Source: a virus. From it: a stretch of DNA of 33,789 nucleotides. The position numbers were made by a program, and so were the translations under genes. This document shows, one piece after another, positions 13,970 through 23,337 of this stretch (the stretch's first letter is position 1; every line of letters begins with the position of its first letter). The notes under the pieces were generated by a model, which was given only the letters and a program-made list of their open reading frames with translations, was not told where the DNA came from and did not search any database. The stretch lies in IMG/VR virus record IMGVR_UViG_3300027985_000039, positions 1-33,789 of that record; one strand, written 5' to 3'.

Positions 13970-14234
13970 TACTCGCCTCCACCTTTTCATGTTGAATCAT
14001 ATGTTCAATAGCTGCTGTATTTTTCTGTATCTGCGCGTAAGCTTCGCTAGCCTTATAAGTAAAAGTGCCAATAGCACCAAGAATAAATAAGCTAGCAGTT
14101 ACTAAAGTACCAACTACCCACTTTCCTATACGGGTGAGCCATTGAATATTATTATTTAGAACAGCTATTGATTGAATGTACTCTTCATGAACTTCACAAA
14201 CTAGATTAGTTGAATCTCGTTTTTGTACAACCAT
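13962..14234 (-). CDS. Small membrane protein, one TM, possible lysis accessory
   Basis: A 90-residue protein with one clear membrane segment (about 39-60, WVVGTLVTASLFILGAIG), a hydrophilic helical N-terminus and a helical C-terminal tail. The ATG overlaps the stop of the big internal virion protein (TAATG). Its position right before the holin suggests a second holin, antiholin or inner-membrane spanin subunit. The lipoprotein at 9803 could be its partner if it is a spanin, but it lacks the long periplasmic coiled coil of a typical Rz. Confidence 0.7.
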   Translation of the reverse strand: MVVQKRDSTNLVCEVHEEYIQSIAVLNNNIQWLTRIGKWVVGTLVTASLFILGAIGTFTYKASEAYAQIQKNTAAIEHMIQHEKVEASNG

Positions 14235-17200
14235 TAGCGATCCCCCCATCCGATGTAGGTATCTCTACCAAAGAAGAATTTGTCATACGAGGAATCGTAT
14301 ATTTGAGCATCCTGCATGCGATACAGAACCTCACGAGCATCCTCACTAAGTCCTCTGCGGATCATCTCTTGAGAATAGGACATCATAAATTCTCTTCCCA
14401 AGAGTGGGTTTACTTCAGCGATTTGTTTAAGAGTGTCATCGAGCAATGCAGTTGCATACTTCGTATTACCCTCATATGAGAGCCTAGCGATACGATCTTG
14501 CCTACCACGAAGCCATTCTTTCCACGCATCTTTCTGCTTCTGTGTAAATTCGATACGCTCAAATCTCTCAGCTCTTTGAGCAGGGCTAAACCCTGTTCCA
14601 AGCATGAGAATCTGCGTAAGAGTAGGTTCGTTTTCAATAAGTCTGCGTTCTGTGTCTTTCCATTGCCCAGTTAGATAAGTTTCCGCCGCTTGGAGGGGAT
14701 GCTGTAATCCGGGCAATCCCCTTGTCGCTCTAGCAGCATTTCCAAGGAGATATTGTGCTGTAAATGCTTCATCGTTCCTCCACATTTCAATAAGACTTCC
14801 AACACTGTCAATATTGTTGTGGATAAGCATCACAGCAGTTTGATATCCCGGCCCAAACAGATAGTCATCTACTTTCTGAGTACCATAATACTCAGTGAAT
14901 ACCCTAGCTAAAGAAGCACGACTCGCGATATTCCATTCACCATCTGTAATAGCAGACAGAGAGCCTTGATTTATCATCCTATCCCAGAACGCCCTCGCAT
15001 CATCATAGCGTTTCTTTCCAATAGCTTTAGTGACCGTCTTGGCCATATCATTATCAGCCAGAAATCTAGCGATAGCATCTGAATTTTCTTGAATAGCACG
15101 TCTAGAGATACCCACCATTTTAGGGGAAGCAACATCAATACCAAGTTCTTCAAGACGCTCCGCTCCCCACTCAAGACCAGAATCTACTGCAATGCCGACG
15201 TCGTATACCCAAGGCATTCCTTGAATACCAAATGCTCCTACCCATGCTGCCCATACTCCTAGCTGTTCCCCACGATTACGAAAGTTCTTCGCCCCAAACA
15301 AAAACTCTGCTTGTTGAACTAGGAACTGTTTAAATTGAAAAGGAACACCCAGAATCCCACGAGCAAGTAATGGTTGATTTACACGAGACATATTCAATGC
15401 TGTAATAGAAGCCGCCTCGTTTACCATCTGGAGCATTCTAGGAGAATCTTGTGCTACAGTCTCAACTCCACGAGCTATTTGTTGGGACAAAATTCTGTAT
15501 TCTGTAAACCATGCAAGAGCCCGAACCCCGCCTTCTCCAAGATGATAAGGTATCAGATTTGTACAGACTTTACGTAAAGCCCTAGAGCCAAAGAGTTTAT
15601 CGGTGCCCTTGGCTGCGATTCGCTGTAATTCTACATAGTCAAATCCAGCAATAAAACCAGAATCGTCTATTAATTTATAAAGACGTGACCCTTCAGCAGT
15701 CTTACCGATTTTCATAATCTCTGGACCTAGTGCTTGAACAACATCTTTGGTTGCTCTAGCCGCCATAATAGGATTCTTACCTATGACATTTAGAGCAGCA
15801 GTACCCTGAACGACAGCTTGAGATATATTCCAAAGACCCAGTTTCGCCGTCGCTGTAAAACCCTTTACTTTAGCAAGTCCCTGTGTTAGAGACACCGGCC
15901 CCACTAACCTATTAAGTCCCCATGTATCTGACATCTTATCAAGAATATTATCAAATGCTTTTCCAATGTTTGTAGTAGCAAACTTATCTAATGTCGTAGT
16001 AATGAAATTTTCCATAATACGATCAGTATTTGACATAGTTCCTGCTACACGCTGAATCTGGGAACGCACTAGATTAGCTTCAAGTGTAGTTCTCCCATTA
16101 GACGATACCATAGATCGTGCCGCCCGAAATGGAGACTGAAAATCATGCGTATCAGTAAGCAGTTCTCCAAACTCATCTAGATACTGCTGTTCTAGTTTTC
16201 CAATATAATCAGCGTTAGAGGCATAACTCGCCGAAGATTGGAGATATTTCTGTATAGCTTCATCAGCCGGAAGTATATCAGCAGTTCCTTGGCCTGTCCA
16301 ATCTTTCAGCCGCATTCCACGCTTCATCATATATGGATTACGTTTATGCGAAAAGAATCTTCCAGTCTGCTCAAGCGAATCTACAATATCTTTATCCAGA
16401 CCTAACTTGAGCAAAGCAGCTTTCATAGAATCTAGTTCTGATCTACTAAGAGAATCCAAAATATTATGAAGATTTTCTCCATATGCTACGTCTGTAGAGG
16501 AATCATTTTTACGCGCAGCAATAAATAATTGTTCCACTTCATCATCAGCTAGAGCATGGCTGCTGTGGAGTTCGCCTACAGCTTTATTAGCTTTAACTCT
16601 AGTAGGCGCAGTAGATACTCTTGCTGCTCTATATGTCCCATCTTTAAGTTTAGCTACTCGATTGACAGCCCATTGGTCTTTGTATATAACAGGGACATAG
16701 CCTTTACGATACCCAATCATATCATACATCTCTGGAACGTCGCTCAGTCTAGCAGCTACTTCACTTTCAGACAAGACTACATGAACTTGTTTTCCTTCTT
16801 TACCGAGCATTTCAACTACTCGATAGCCATCTTTATAAAGATCAGGATGCCATTTCACATATTCAGGTTCAGCACCAGCTACAGTTTTAAATCTAGCATA
16901 CGATTGTCCTGCTCTTCCTTTAATCTCTTTTACTAAACGACTTGCTTCGTCACTAGACTTGAGCAATTTAAACCCACGCGAGTTAGCTTGTCGAACCGCC
17001 GCAGTATTATTCAACCAATACATATGATCCATGAGCATGCGTGTACCAAAGTACGCTTCCTGCACAGCATCGCTAACTTCAAATATCTCACCAGCAGCCG
17101 TCTTCAGGCCATTGAAAGTTGGTGTAAATACTTCTTCTGCGTCATTACTTGCAGCCAGCACTCTATTAAGGTCAGACATCTCATCCTTTTTCATTCCCTT

Positions 17201-17812
17201 AGTTAGAGTCTTCCAGATTCCACGTGCATGCTTACCATATTTATCCGCAGTATACTTCAACTCCGTCGGTTTAGTTACGAGGTCTTTAGACAACTGGTCA
17301 AACGCATACTTAGGATTTGAGAATAGATGCCACACACCCGATTTGATTGTCTGTTTATCCCAATTAGTAGTTGTCGGGAGAAGATCAAATTGAGTTGGCG
17401 ACAGTTTAGCATTAATAATATCTGCTGCTTGGTGTACTTTCTTCCATTGTGCTAGCATTTGCTGTGGTAGAGCTACACCAGATATAATACTGGATGTATT
17501 CAAAGCATGGGTAATAGGGGAGTCACCCGGAGGCAACTCACCCTGCATATGTTTCCCAAAAAAGTTAGAAAGTTGATCTATGGTTCCACTGGTTGTTGCT
17601 ACTTCAGTTCTCGCAGCATCTATTGCAGAATCTATAACCTTACGTTCAGCAAACAATTCACCAGATTTCAGAGCAGACAGATTAAAGTCCGATTGTAGCT
17701 TACCGACAGCTTCGGCTCCGCCTTCCAGTTCCTTCAGACCGTTTAGAGTTTCTGGTCTGATTCTGAAAGAAGTGCCGTCCTCGATAAGTTTCAAGAGTTT
17801 AGCCAATGCCAT
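14234..17812 (-). CDS. Large internal virion protein, 1192 aa
   Basis: Probably a DNA-ejection (core) protein like T7 gp16 in position and size, expelled into the host at infection to form part of the channel. I see no transglycosylase motif such as that at the start of T7 gp16. It is mainly helical, with a moderately hydrophobic stretch around residues 650-720 containing LGLWNISQAVVQGTAAL. It follows the 1029-residue protein, sharing the TAATG junction, and precedes the lysis genes. Assignment rests on size, order and composition; I recognise no family signature. Confidence 0.65.
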   Translation of the reverse strand: MALAKLLKLIEDGTSFRIRPETLNGLKELEGGAEAVGKLQSDFNLSALKSGELFAERKVIDSAIDAARTEVATTSGTIDQLSNFFGKHMQGELPPGDSPITHALNTSSIISGVALPQQMLAQWKKVHQAADIINAKLSPTQFDLLPTTTNWDKQTIKSGVWHLFSNPKYAFDQLSKDLVTKPTELKYTADKYGKHARGIWKTLTKGMKKDEMSDLNRVLAASNDAEEVFTPTFNGLKTAAGEIFEVSDAVQEAYFGTRMLMDHMYWLNNTAAVRQANSRGFKLLKSSDEASRLVKEIKGRAGQSYARFKTVAGAEPEYVKWHPDLYKDGYRVVEMLGKEGKQVHVVLSESEVAARLSDVPEMYDMIGYRKGYVPVIYKDQWAVNRVAKLKDGTYRAARVSTAPTRVKANKAVGELHSSHALADDEVEQLFIAARKNDSSTDVAYGENLHNILDSLSRSELDSMKAALLKLGLDKDIVDSLEQTGRFFSHKRNPYMMKRGMRLKDWTGQGTADILPADEAIQKYLQSSASYASNADYIGKLEQQYLDEFGELLTDTHDFQSPFRAARSMVSSNGRTTLEANLVRSQIQRVAGTMSNTDRIMENFITTTLDKFATTNIGKAFDNILDKMSDTWGLNRLVGPVSLTQGLAKVKGFTATAKLGLWNISQAVVQGTAALNVIGKNPIMAARATKDVVQALGPEIMKIGKTAEGSRLYKLIDDSGFIAGFDYVELQRIAAKGTDKLFGSRALRKVCTNLIPYHLGEGGVRALAWFTEYRILSQQIARGVETVAQDSPRMLQMVNEAASITALNMSRVNQPLLARGILGVPFQFKQFLVQQAEFLFGAKNFRNRGEQLGVWAAWVGAFGIQGMPWVYDVGIAVDSGLEWGAERLEELGIDVASPKMVGISRRAIQENSDAIARFLADNDMAKTVTKAIGKKRYDDARAFWDRMINQGSLSAITDGEWNIASRASLARVFTEYYGTQKVDDYLFGPGYQTAVMLIHNNIDSVGSLIEMWRNDEAFTAQYLLGNAARATRGLPGLQHPLQAAETYLTGQWKDTERRLIENEPTLTQILMLGTGFSPAQRAERFERIEFTQKQKDAWKEWLRGRQDRIARLSYEGNTKYATALLDDTLKQIAEVNPLLGREFMMSYSQEMIRRGLSEDAREVLYRMQDAQIYDSSYDKFFFGRDTYIGWGDR

Positions 17813-20800
17813 TATTTACCCTCCCGTTGGAGTAATTCAATTGTAGGGGCATATGTTCCCCCAGCTTCTTTGGCAGCTTTCAGTTGTTCAAGTGATAGTA
17901 GCTCAACATGAGATAGATCGCCAATAACGGCATCTGTAGATGCGAGCAGCTCACTCAGTGCGGTATGCTCTACATCACCAAGTTTTAAGATGTCCCTGAC
18001 CATCTCTACAAACTGAGTCCACAGAGTAGTTTCAGGTTGCGGCATTTTAATGCTGTGCAAAATTTCTTGAGCATCTGGATCAGTCAACCCTTTAGCAACC
18101 ATCTCGTCTACACTTGTCATTAATTTATTATTTTGTAAATAAGTAATGATCGCTTTGTGGCTACGCTCTTTTCCTCCGATTATAATTTTGTCAGTCGATT
18201 CAGGATCAAGAGCTGAGACATATTGCTTGATTGCGTCTTGGATCGAAGTCAATCTATTTTTTAATGCCAGATCAGCCCCGCTTGTAGCTTTTTTAATAGA
18301 AGCCAGCCTTTTAAAGGTTGCAGCATGCAGAGATTCATGAATAATGGTAACGTCAGTGAGCCCTGTTTTTCCTTTCCCCAAGTCCATACCATTAATTAAG
18401 ATATTACCAACTCTCTGAGATTCTCTTGCTCCTGTCATGACTCCATATGCCCCTTCTACTTTCGCTTTTAAAGCTGCAGAGGCATCTTCAGTAACTACAT
18501 GAATAGGAACAGTCGGTATAATACCTCTAATTCTAGAAGCGATCTTCCGCAGTATTGGGTCTTCAGATGAAGTAGCAATATGCTCTAGGACCGGCCCAGT
18601 TCTATTATTGGTATTAATCAGATGATTTAATTGATCTGGCCTAGACATAGCTTTCAGATCAACCCCAGCACCTTTACGTAAAATATGAGTAGTGGTTTCA
18701 GCAGCAAGCGCAGAAGGAATAACAGCGGCAGCAGGAGTAGGTTTAACAGTATTAGGTAGAGGCGCCCCTACATGCTCTTGACGCAACTTCTGCATTTCTT
18801 CAAGGAGTGCTTGTCTACGCGCAACATTTGGATGATCTGGGGCAGCTTTAATATCGTCAGAGATGCGTTGAATTAGATTATCCAAGTCAGTCATGACAGG
18901 TTCTCCCTTGCCAAGAGCAACCCTAATATCCGTTATTTGTTGCCTAATACGAGCCAGTTTAGCGAATGATACAACTTTTTCTCCGGTTTTGGACAATACT
19001 TGCCCAGGAATAGTCTGGAAAAGCTCAGTCGCTAGCTTGATGGCATAATCCGTTACAGGAGACTCGTCAGTATACCATGCTTGAACTTTTTCCAATGACC
19101 CAAGCTGTCTAACTTTAGCTGCTATAAATGCCTGTTGATCCGCTGTTAGCCCTTTACTTACCTCTGACACAGTTCCCTTAGAGTCAATCACAGTAGTTTT
19201 AGCAGGAGTCTGTTCAACGACTTTAACTTGTTCTCCTGAAGAAACTACCACATTTTCTCCCACCTTAGCTTCTTCAACCAATGGTGCGACATTAGTAGTA
19301 ATGTCTTCAAACGCAGGAGCCTCTTTAGCTCGATCTTCTGTAGCCTTAGCTACTGCCAATTTATCTGCCTTAACTTGTCGAGCCTTCTCTAGTGCTGCCA
19401 GTCTTTGCCTTTGTTTAGCTAGAGTTTTAGTGTGCTCTAGCACTTGTGCTTCAATTTCTTTAGCTACAGATAAGGGGCGTTGAGCAGCTCTCGCGTCTTT
19501 AAGGAGTAGTTGTAGCCCATCAGAGTCAACCCCTAATGCTGAAATAATTTTCTGAGCTCTTCTAGATGCTTGATTATCAGACACATCCATAATGAGTTGG
19601 GTGATCTTTTGTCGTGCTCCTACATCACCTGTAATCACAGCATCTTTAGCTAAATCCGCAACAGGAGAACCAATCAAATCTTTTCTATTTAAAATAGCAG
19701 CAGATGTCCCTTTATTCTTGCCAGTTACCCCCCGTAGAATCTGAACCATCATCTCGTCAGATTCAGTAAGAAGAATCTCCCCATTATCAATAGACTTCAA
19801 CAGATGGTCTATATCAGAACTTGAATTAGCAATCTTTTGAAAAGCTGCTCTGGTTCGGTTAACACCACCCTTCATAATAAAAGCAGCAGTCTCTTTTCCA
19901 TACTTTCCTTCTAGCATCCCTTTAGTAGCTTTAGTAAGTGCCTTGCCTCCCCGCCATGCTGGTCCAATGACAGGAAGAGCCATTAAACCACGAGCCCACC
20001 AAGGGAGTTTTTCATCTTCTCCTGTTATAGTATTGACAACCACATCATCACCAGTTGCCGCCATGTAAGCCCCTGCAGCATTTCCGACTACGGGAATAAA
20101 AGATACAAACATATCCTCAGCGATGCCAAGTACTGCCTTTCCCCCAGCCCTTTCCACATCTGTTACTGTACCAATCAGAGCCGTATTCTGTTGAAACTGC
20201 TTATTAAAAGAACTGCTGCGCTCAAACACGGCATTTAATGCGGCAGGAGTGACCCCGGCTAATTGCGAATAAACAGGATCGGCCAACATTGGTTCCAGTA
20301 CTTGTTTGAATTCTTCTTGTACTTGTTTATCTATTTCTTCCCACGTTTTATTTGTGGATAAACCAAGTTCATATGCACGAGCCTGCATGTTAAGTTTTGT
20401 ACGGTCAATATAGGACAATTCTGATGTGTCAACATTCTCCAACCAGATATCGCCAAATGGTTTCTTCTGCTCAACAGACTTCTTATATAGAGCCCGTAAA
20501 TCTTGGGCATCTCTAGCTATAGCTGTAAATTGAGCATCTCCCTTAGCTGGAAGCAGTTCCATTGACAGAGACTCTTGCAAATTTTTCTGTAGGGCATTAA
20601 TCTGAGTTTGCCGATTATCTGCGCGTTCTTGGTCAAAGCTTGGATGATCCAAAGGATTAGTATTCTCATTACGAATCCCATAAAGAGCATCTACATCATT
20701 CTGCATCAACCTATCTGTAGCAGTCATATTTTTTACTTGTAGATCAGTTGCTCTGAGATCAGTAAATGCTTTATCCTGCTTTGCATACTGATTATTACTG

Positions 20801-20901
20801 ACGGCCAGTTCATTGACTTTTTGGCGCATTTGTGCCAATTCATTCTTGATCTGTGTATCATCAGCGATTAATCCAGAACTAAAATCAAAATCCTCAGCCA
20901 T
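17812..20901 (-). CDS. Internal virion protein with zinc-metallopeptidase motif, 1029 aa
   Basis: Large, mostly helical internal virion/ejection protein. Near the C-terminus it carries TIIHESLHAA, an HExxH zinc-peptidase motif at residues 855-859 (bases 18325-18339), followed 74 residues later by SVDEMVAKGLTDP with E933, similar to the third-ligand helix in peptidase domains of large polyvalent phage proteins. Residues about 270-340 include glycine-rich hydrophobic helices that could insert in membranes. Residues 480-520 are a coiled coil. It could cut a periplasmic or host protein during entry, or process virion proteins. It sits between the 540-residue and 1192-residue internal proteins in T7-like order. 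Catalysis is inferred. Confidence 0.7.
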   Translation of the reverse strand: MAEDFDFSSGLIADDTQIKNELAQMRQKVNELAVSNNQYAKQDKAFTDLRATDLQVKNMTATDRLMQNDVDALYGIRNENTNPLDHPSFDQERADNRQTQINALQKNLQESLSMELLPAKGDAQFTAIARDAQDLRALYKKSVEQKKPFGDIWLENVDTSELSYIDRTKLNMQARAYELGLSTNKTWEEIDKQVQEEFKQVLEPMLADPVYSQLAGVTPAALNAVFERSSSFNKQFQQNTALIGTVTDVERAGGKAVLGIAEDMFVSFIPVVGNAAGAYMAATGDDVVVNTITGEDEKLPWWARGLMALPVIGPAWRGGKALTKATKGMLEGKYGKETAAFIMKGGVNRTRAAFQKIANSSSDIDHLLKSIDNGEILLTESDEMMVQILRGVTGKNKGTSAAILNRKDLIGSPVADLAKDAVITGDVGARQKITQLIMDVSDNQASRRAQKIISALGVDSDGLQLLLKDARAAQRPLSVAKEIEAQVLEHTKTLAKQRQRLAALEKARQVKADKLAVAKATEDRAKEAPAFEDITTNVAPLVEEAKVGENVVVSSGEQVKVVEQTPAKTTVIDSKGTVSEVSKGLTADQQAFIAAKVRQLGSLEKVQAWYTDESPVTDYAIKLATELFQTIPGQVLSKTGEKVVSFAKLARIRQQITDIRVALGKGEPVMTDLDNLIQRISDDIKAAPDHPNVARRQALLEEMQKLRQEHVGAPLPNTVKPTPAAAVIPSALAAETTTHILRKGAGVDLKAMSRPDQLNHLINTNNRTGPVLEHIATSSEDPILRKIASRIRGIIPTVPIHVVTEDASAALKAKVEGAYGVMTGARESQRVGNILINGMDLGKGKTGLTDVTIIHESLHAATFKRLASIKKATSGADLALKNRLTSIQDAIKQYVSALDPESTDKIIIGGKERSHKAIITYLQNNKLMTSVDEMVAKGLTDPDAQEILHSIKMPQPETTLWTQFVEMVRDILKLGDVEHTALSELLASTDAVIGDLSHVELLSLEQLKAAKEAGGTYAPTIELLQREGK

Positions 20902-20914
20902 TATAAGCTCCTAG

Positions 20915-22537
20915 TTAATCGGTAGGCAGACCTTGTGTAAAGATATCATTAGGCTTGTACTTCTTATTGTTTAACTCTTCCATATCTGCTGGAGTAATCC
21001 CCATATCAATGAGTACTTGTTCCCATTGGTTTATAGTTTCAATAAAACCTTTTTGCAGTTTTGGATCAACTTCTTTAGATCGTAACCACCTGTCAACGGC
21101 GGGGCTACTTTCTATCTCTTTGAGTAAGCGCATAGCTCCGTAGTAATTTAATCCAGTTGCTGGACCTATACCAGTAAGCCCTTTCATATGCCCGCGCATC
21201 TCTCCAACAAGCCAATTAATATCCCCAGTCATATCCGCTGGATTTGTAATAGGCTGCATCTGTGTAAGCCTACCCTCAACCGATCCAATAGACTGCCCAG
21301 AAATTAATCCCTGCAACGCAGCCCCTATGGGGGTCTCTGCCGCACCGGGAAGATTAGAAAAACCAGCAGAGATAACAGATGCTGACACCAACTGTTGAAA
21401 TGCTTCTGAATTACCATATGCGGCTACAGCAGATGTTCCCATACCAAGCACAGCATCATTGGCAATAACTTTCATGGCAGATTCTTGATAATCTCTACGA
21501 TACTGCGATAATACTTTAATATTTTTCCCAGAAAGTAATCCCGTAGCGATCTCAACGTGTTTAGCAATCATATTATCGTAAAAATCTGGTTGATTCAGTT
21601 TCAACTTATATTCTTGAAATTCTGTGGCTTGTGCTAATTGAACAATTCTACTTTTATACTCAGCAATTGCAGCTTCTGGCGGACCTTTTAGCCACTGGCC
21701 CCCATTCTCAGTCATTAGATTGGAAAGCACCCCACTGCTCAATTTGGTAAATGCAGCAGAATACGTTCCTTGTTCTTCTCTGGCCACTAATGCAGTATGG
21801 TCTATGCCTGCCTGTTTGAAATCAATAGTAGCTTTCTGAATATCAGTTTGGAATTTAGTTTGGCTCAAGTTGCCCAAAGTATTAACTAATGTGTACAGAT
21901 ATTCTGCCGCAGTAGTTTTAGTTTTCTCAGGATTCTGGGATACTGATCCATCAGCATTTTTGCCCTCAAGCCCAAAAGCTAAAGTAGTAGCCTGTGTAGA
22001 GCCGATAGTCTCTTTAATCTGCGCGAGATAAGTTGCTTGCGCGGCTTCTGTATCCACATAACTACCCAATACATCTCCATCAACAGAAACAGTATTAATC
22101 CCAGTAGCTGGATCAAGTACCTGTTTTACCCTGTCTTGGCCAAATACATTAGATGATAATGCGCCTATCTGCGTAAAACCAGACTTTTGCTCTTCAGCAG
22201 TTAATTGTAGATCACTAGCTAACTGTAAATAATTTGAGTATAGCCTATCCCTCACTCCTGCATAGGTTTTGGAATTAAGATTCCCGCTGTCTGAAAGTTG
22301 CTGCATATCGGCTTGGCCCATATTCATAACTTTCCTAACAACATCATTAACTCTGGATGGGCCGCCAGCCTTTTGCTGGTCAGCAAGTTTAGCCAAAGTT
22401 CCTACAATAGGATTAACAAGTTCTGCAATAGGAGATGGCTTAACGGTAACTGATGCAATTCCGACTTGCGGACGCTCAGTAATTGGCACAGGTTTAATCT
22501 CTGTAGACACCCGCGCTGTAGTCTTTTGTTCTGCCAT
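20915..22537 (-). CDS. Internal virion protein, 540 aa
   Basis: Probably an internal core/ejection protein occupying the T7 gp15 position. The N-terminus is low complexity with Pro-Ile/Val pairs (KPVPITERP, VKPSPIAE); the rest is helical and Gln/Ala-rich. I see no catalytic motif. It lies between the gp14-like protein and the peptidase-motif protein, separated from them by only 12-13 bases on each side, with a good ribosome binding site (AGGAGAAT) before the ATG. Function is inferred from gene order and composition. Confidence 0.65.
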   Translation of the reverse strand: MAEQKTTARVSTEIKPVPITERPQVGIASVTVKPSPIAELVNPIVGTLAKLADQQKAGGPSRVNDVVRKVMNMGQADMQQLSDSGNLNSKTYAGVRDRLYSNYLQLASDLQLTAEEQKSGFTQIGALSSNVFGQDRVKQVLDPATGINTVSVDGDVLGSYVDTEAAQATYLAQIKETIGSTQATTLAFGLEGKNADGSVSQNPEKTKTTAAEYLYTLVNTLGNLSQTKFQTDIQKATIDFKQAGIDHTALVAREEQGTYSAAFTKLSSGVLSNLMTENGGQWLKGPPEAAIAEYKSRIVQLAQATEFQEYKLKLNQPDFYDNMIAKHVEIATGLLSGKNIKVLSQYRRDYQESAMKVIANDAVLGMGTSAVAAYGNSEAFQQLVSASVISAGFSNLPGAAETPIGAALQGLISGQSIGSVEGRLTQMQPITNPADMTGDINWLVGEMRGHMKGLTGIGPATGLNYYGAMRLLKEIESSPAVDRWLRSKEVDPKLQKGFIETINQWEQVLIDMGITPADMEELNNKKYKPNDIFTQGLPTD

Positions 22538-22549
22538 ATTATTCTCCTA

Positions 22550-22999
22550 TTAAGGTTGCAAAGCTCGCTGCACGAGGGACAGATTATCACTTCCGTATGG
22601 AGTTAGTGCTGCAGCACCAAAGTTTCCAATAGCTTGCCCAATAGCAGCATTAGCTGATGCCACAGTTTGATCTCTAGACACATCAATCTGCTGATTTTGT
22701 AAAGTTAACTGTTGTGACAAAATATCAGTTTGATTATTTAACTGCGTGCCTATTGCAGTTAATCCAGACTCCACGGACGAGGACGAGGTTCCTTGTGCAG
22801 CAGATGACGCTACTAAAGCAGCTCGTCTAATACGCGCAGCACGCTGCTGTTCCACTTGAGTCTGTCTAGCCTGTAATGCTGCCTGTTCTTTTTGTATTCT
22901 AGCTTGGCGCCTAGCATCTCCACGCGCTTCAATACTGCTAACCACAGCCGCGCCAGTGCCTATGGCAGATAATGCTAGTGCCGCAACAGCAATAGTCAT
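22550..22999 (-). CDS. T7 gp14-like internal virion protein, 149 aa
   Basis: Small internal virion protein like T7 gp14 in character: an N-terminal hydrophobic Ala/Val-rich segment (2-21), then a long Ala/Gln/Arg coiled coil (about 25-75), then a Gln/Asn/Ser-rich tail. Proteins of this type form the outer-membrane portion of the DNA ejection channel. I start at 22999, the ATG following GAGG; an ATG at 23023 lies within the preceding gene. The start overlaps the previous stop (ATGA-type, 4 bases). Confidence 0.7.
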   Translation of the reverse strand: MTIAVAALALSAIGTGAAVVSSIEARGDARRQARIQKEQAALQARQTQVEQQRAARIRRAALVASSAAQGTSSSSVESGLTAIGTQLNNQTDILSQQLTLQNQQIDVSRDQTVASANAAIGQAIGNFGAAALTPYGSDNLSLVQRALQP

Positions 23000-23337
23000 T
23001 CTAACCTCATTTCTGCGTACCAAACTTCTACGCCAGCTATAGTTAACGCTTTCATTTCAGTAAATCCAAACATCATAATATATTTAGGATACGTAATACC
23101 ATTAGCTATGAGAGCAGTCGTCATTATCTTAGTATATCCTGCCTCTCTTAATTGCAACTTTATACTTTCCCATGCAATTAGCATTTGCTTATATGTATTA
23201 TGTGTCCATAGATACTGTTTACTATGAACTTCTACTGCATCTGGAACTGCTGGAGAAAATATAATAATGATTTCTCCAACAGCTCTATCGCCCAGATAAA
23301 CCGTAGTGTGCGTTTGCTTAAGTTCTTGGATTAACAT
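22996..23337 (-). CDS. GNAT-like small virion-associated protein (T7 gp13 position), 113 aa
   Basis: A 113-residue protein with the alpha/beta arrangement and closing KIMTTALI...MFGFTEMKAL segment that recalls a shortened acetyltransferase fold, as found in T7 gp13-type internal proteins. It sits between the nozzle protein and the gp14-like protein, where podoviruses of this type have such a gene. It overlaps both neighbours (20 bases and 4 bases). A working acetyltransferase is not shown; the role may be in assembly of the internal core. Confidence 0.6.
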   Translation of the reverse strand: MLIQELKQTHTTVYLGDRAVGEIIIIFSPAVPDAVEVHSKQYLWTHNTYKQMLIAWESIKLQLREAGYTKIMTTALIANGITYPKYIMMFGFTEMKALTIAGVEVWYAEMRLE

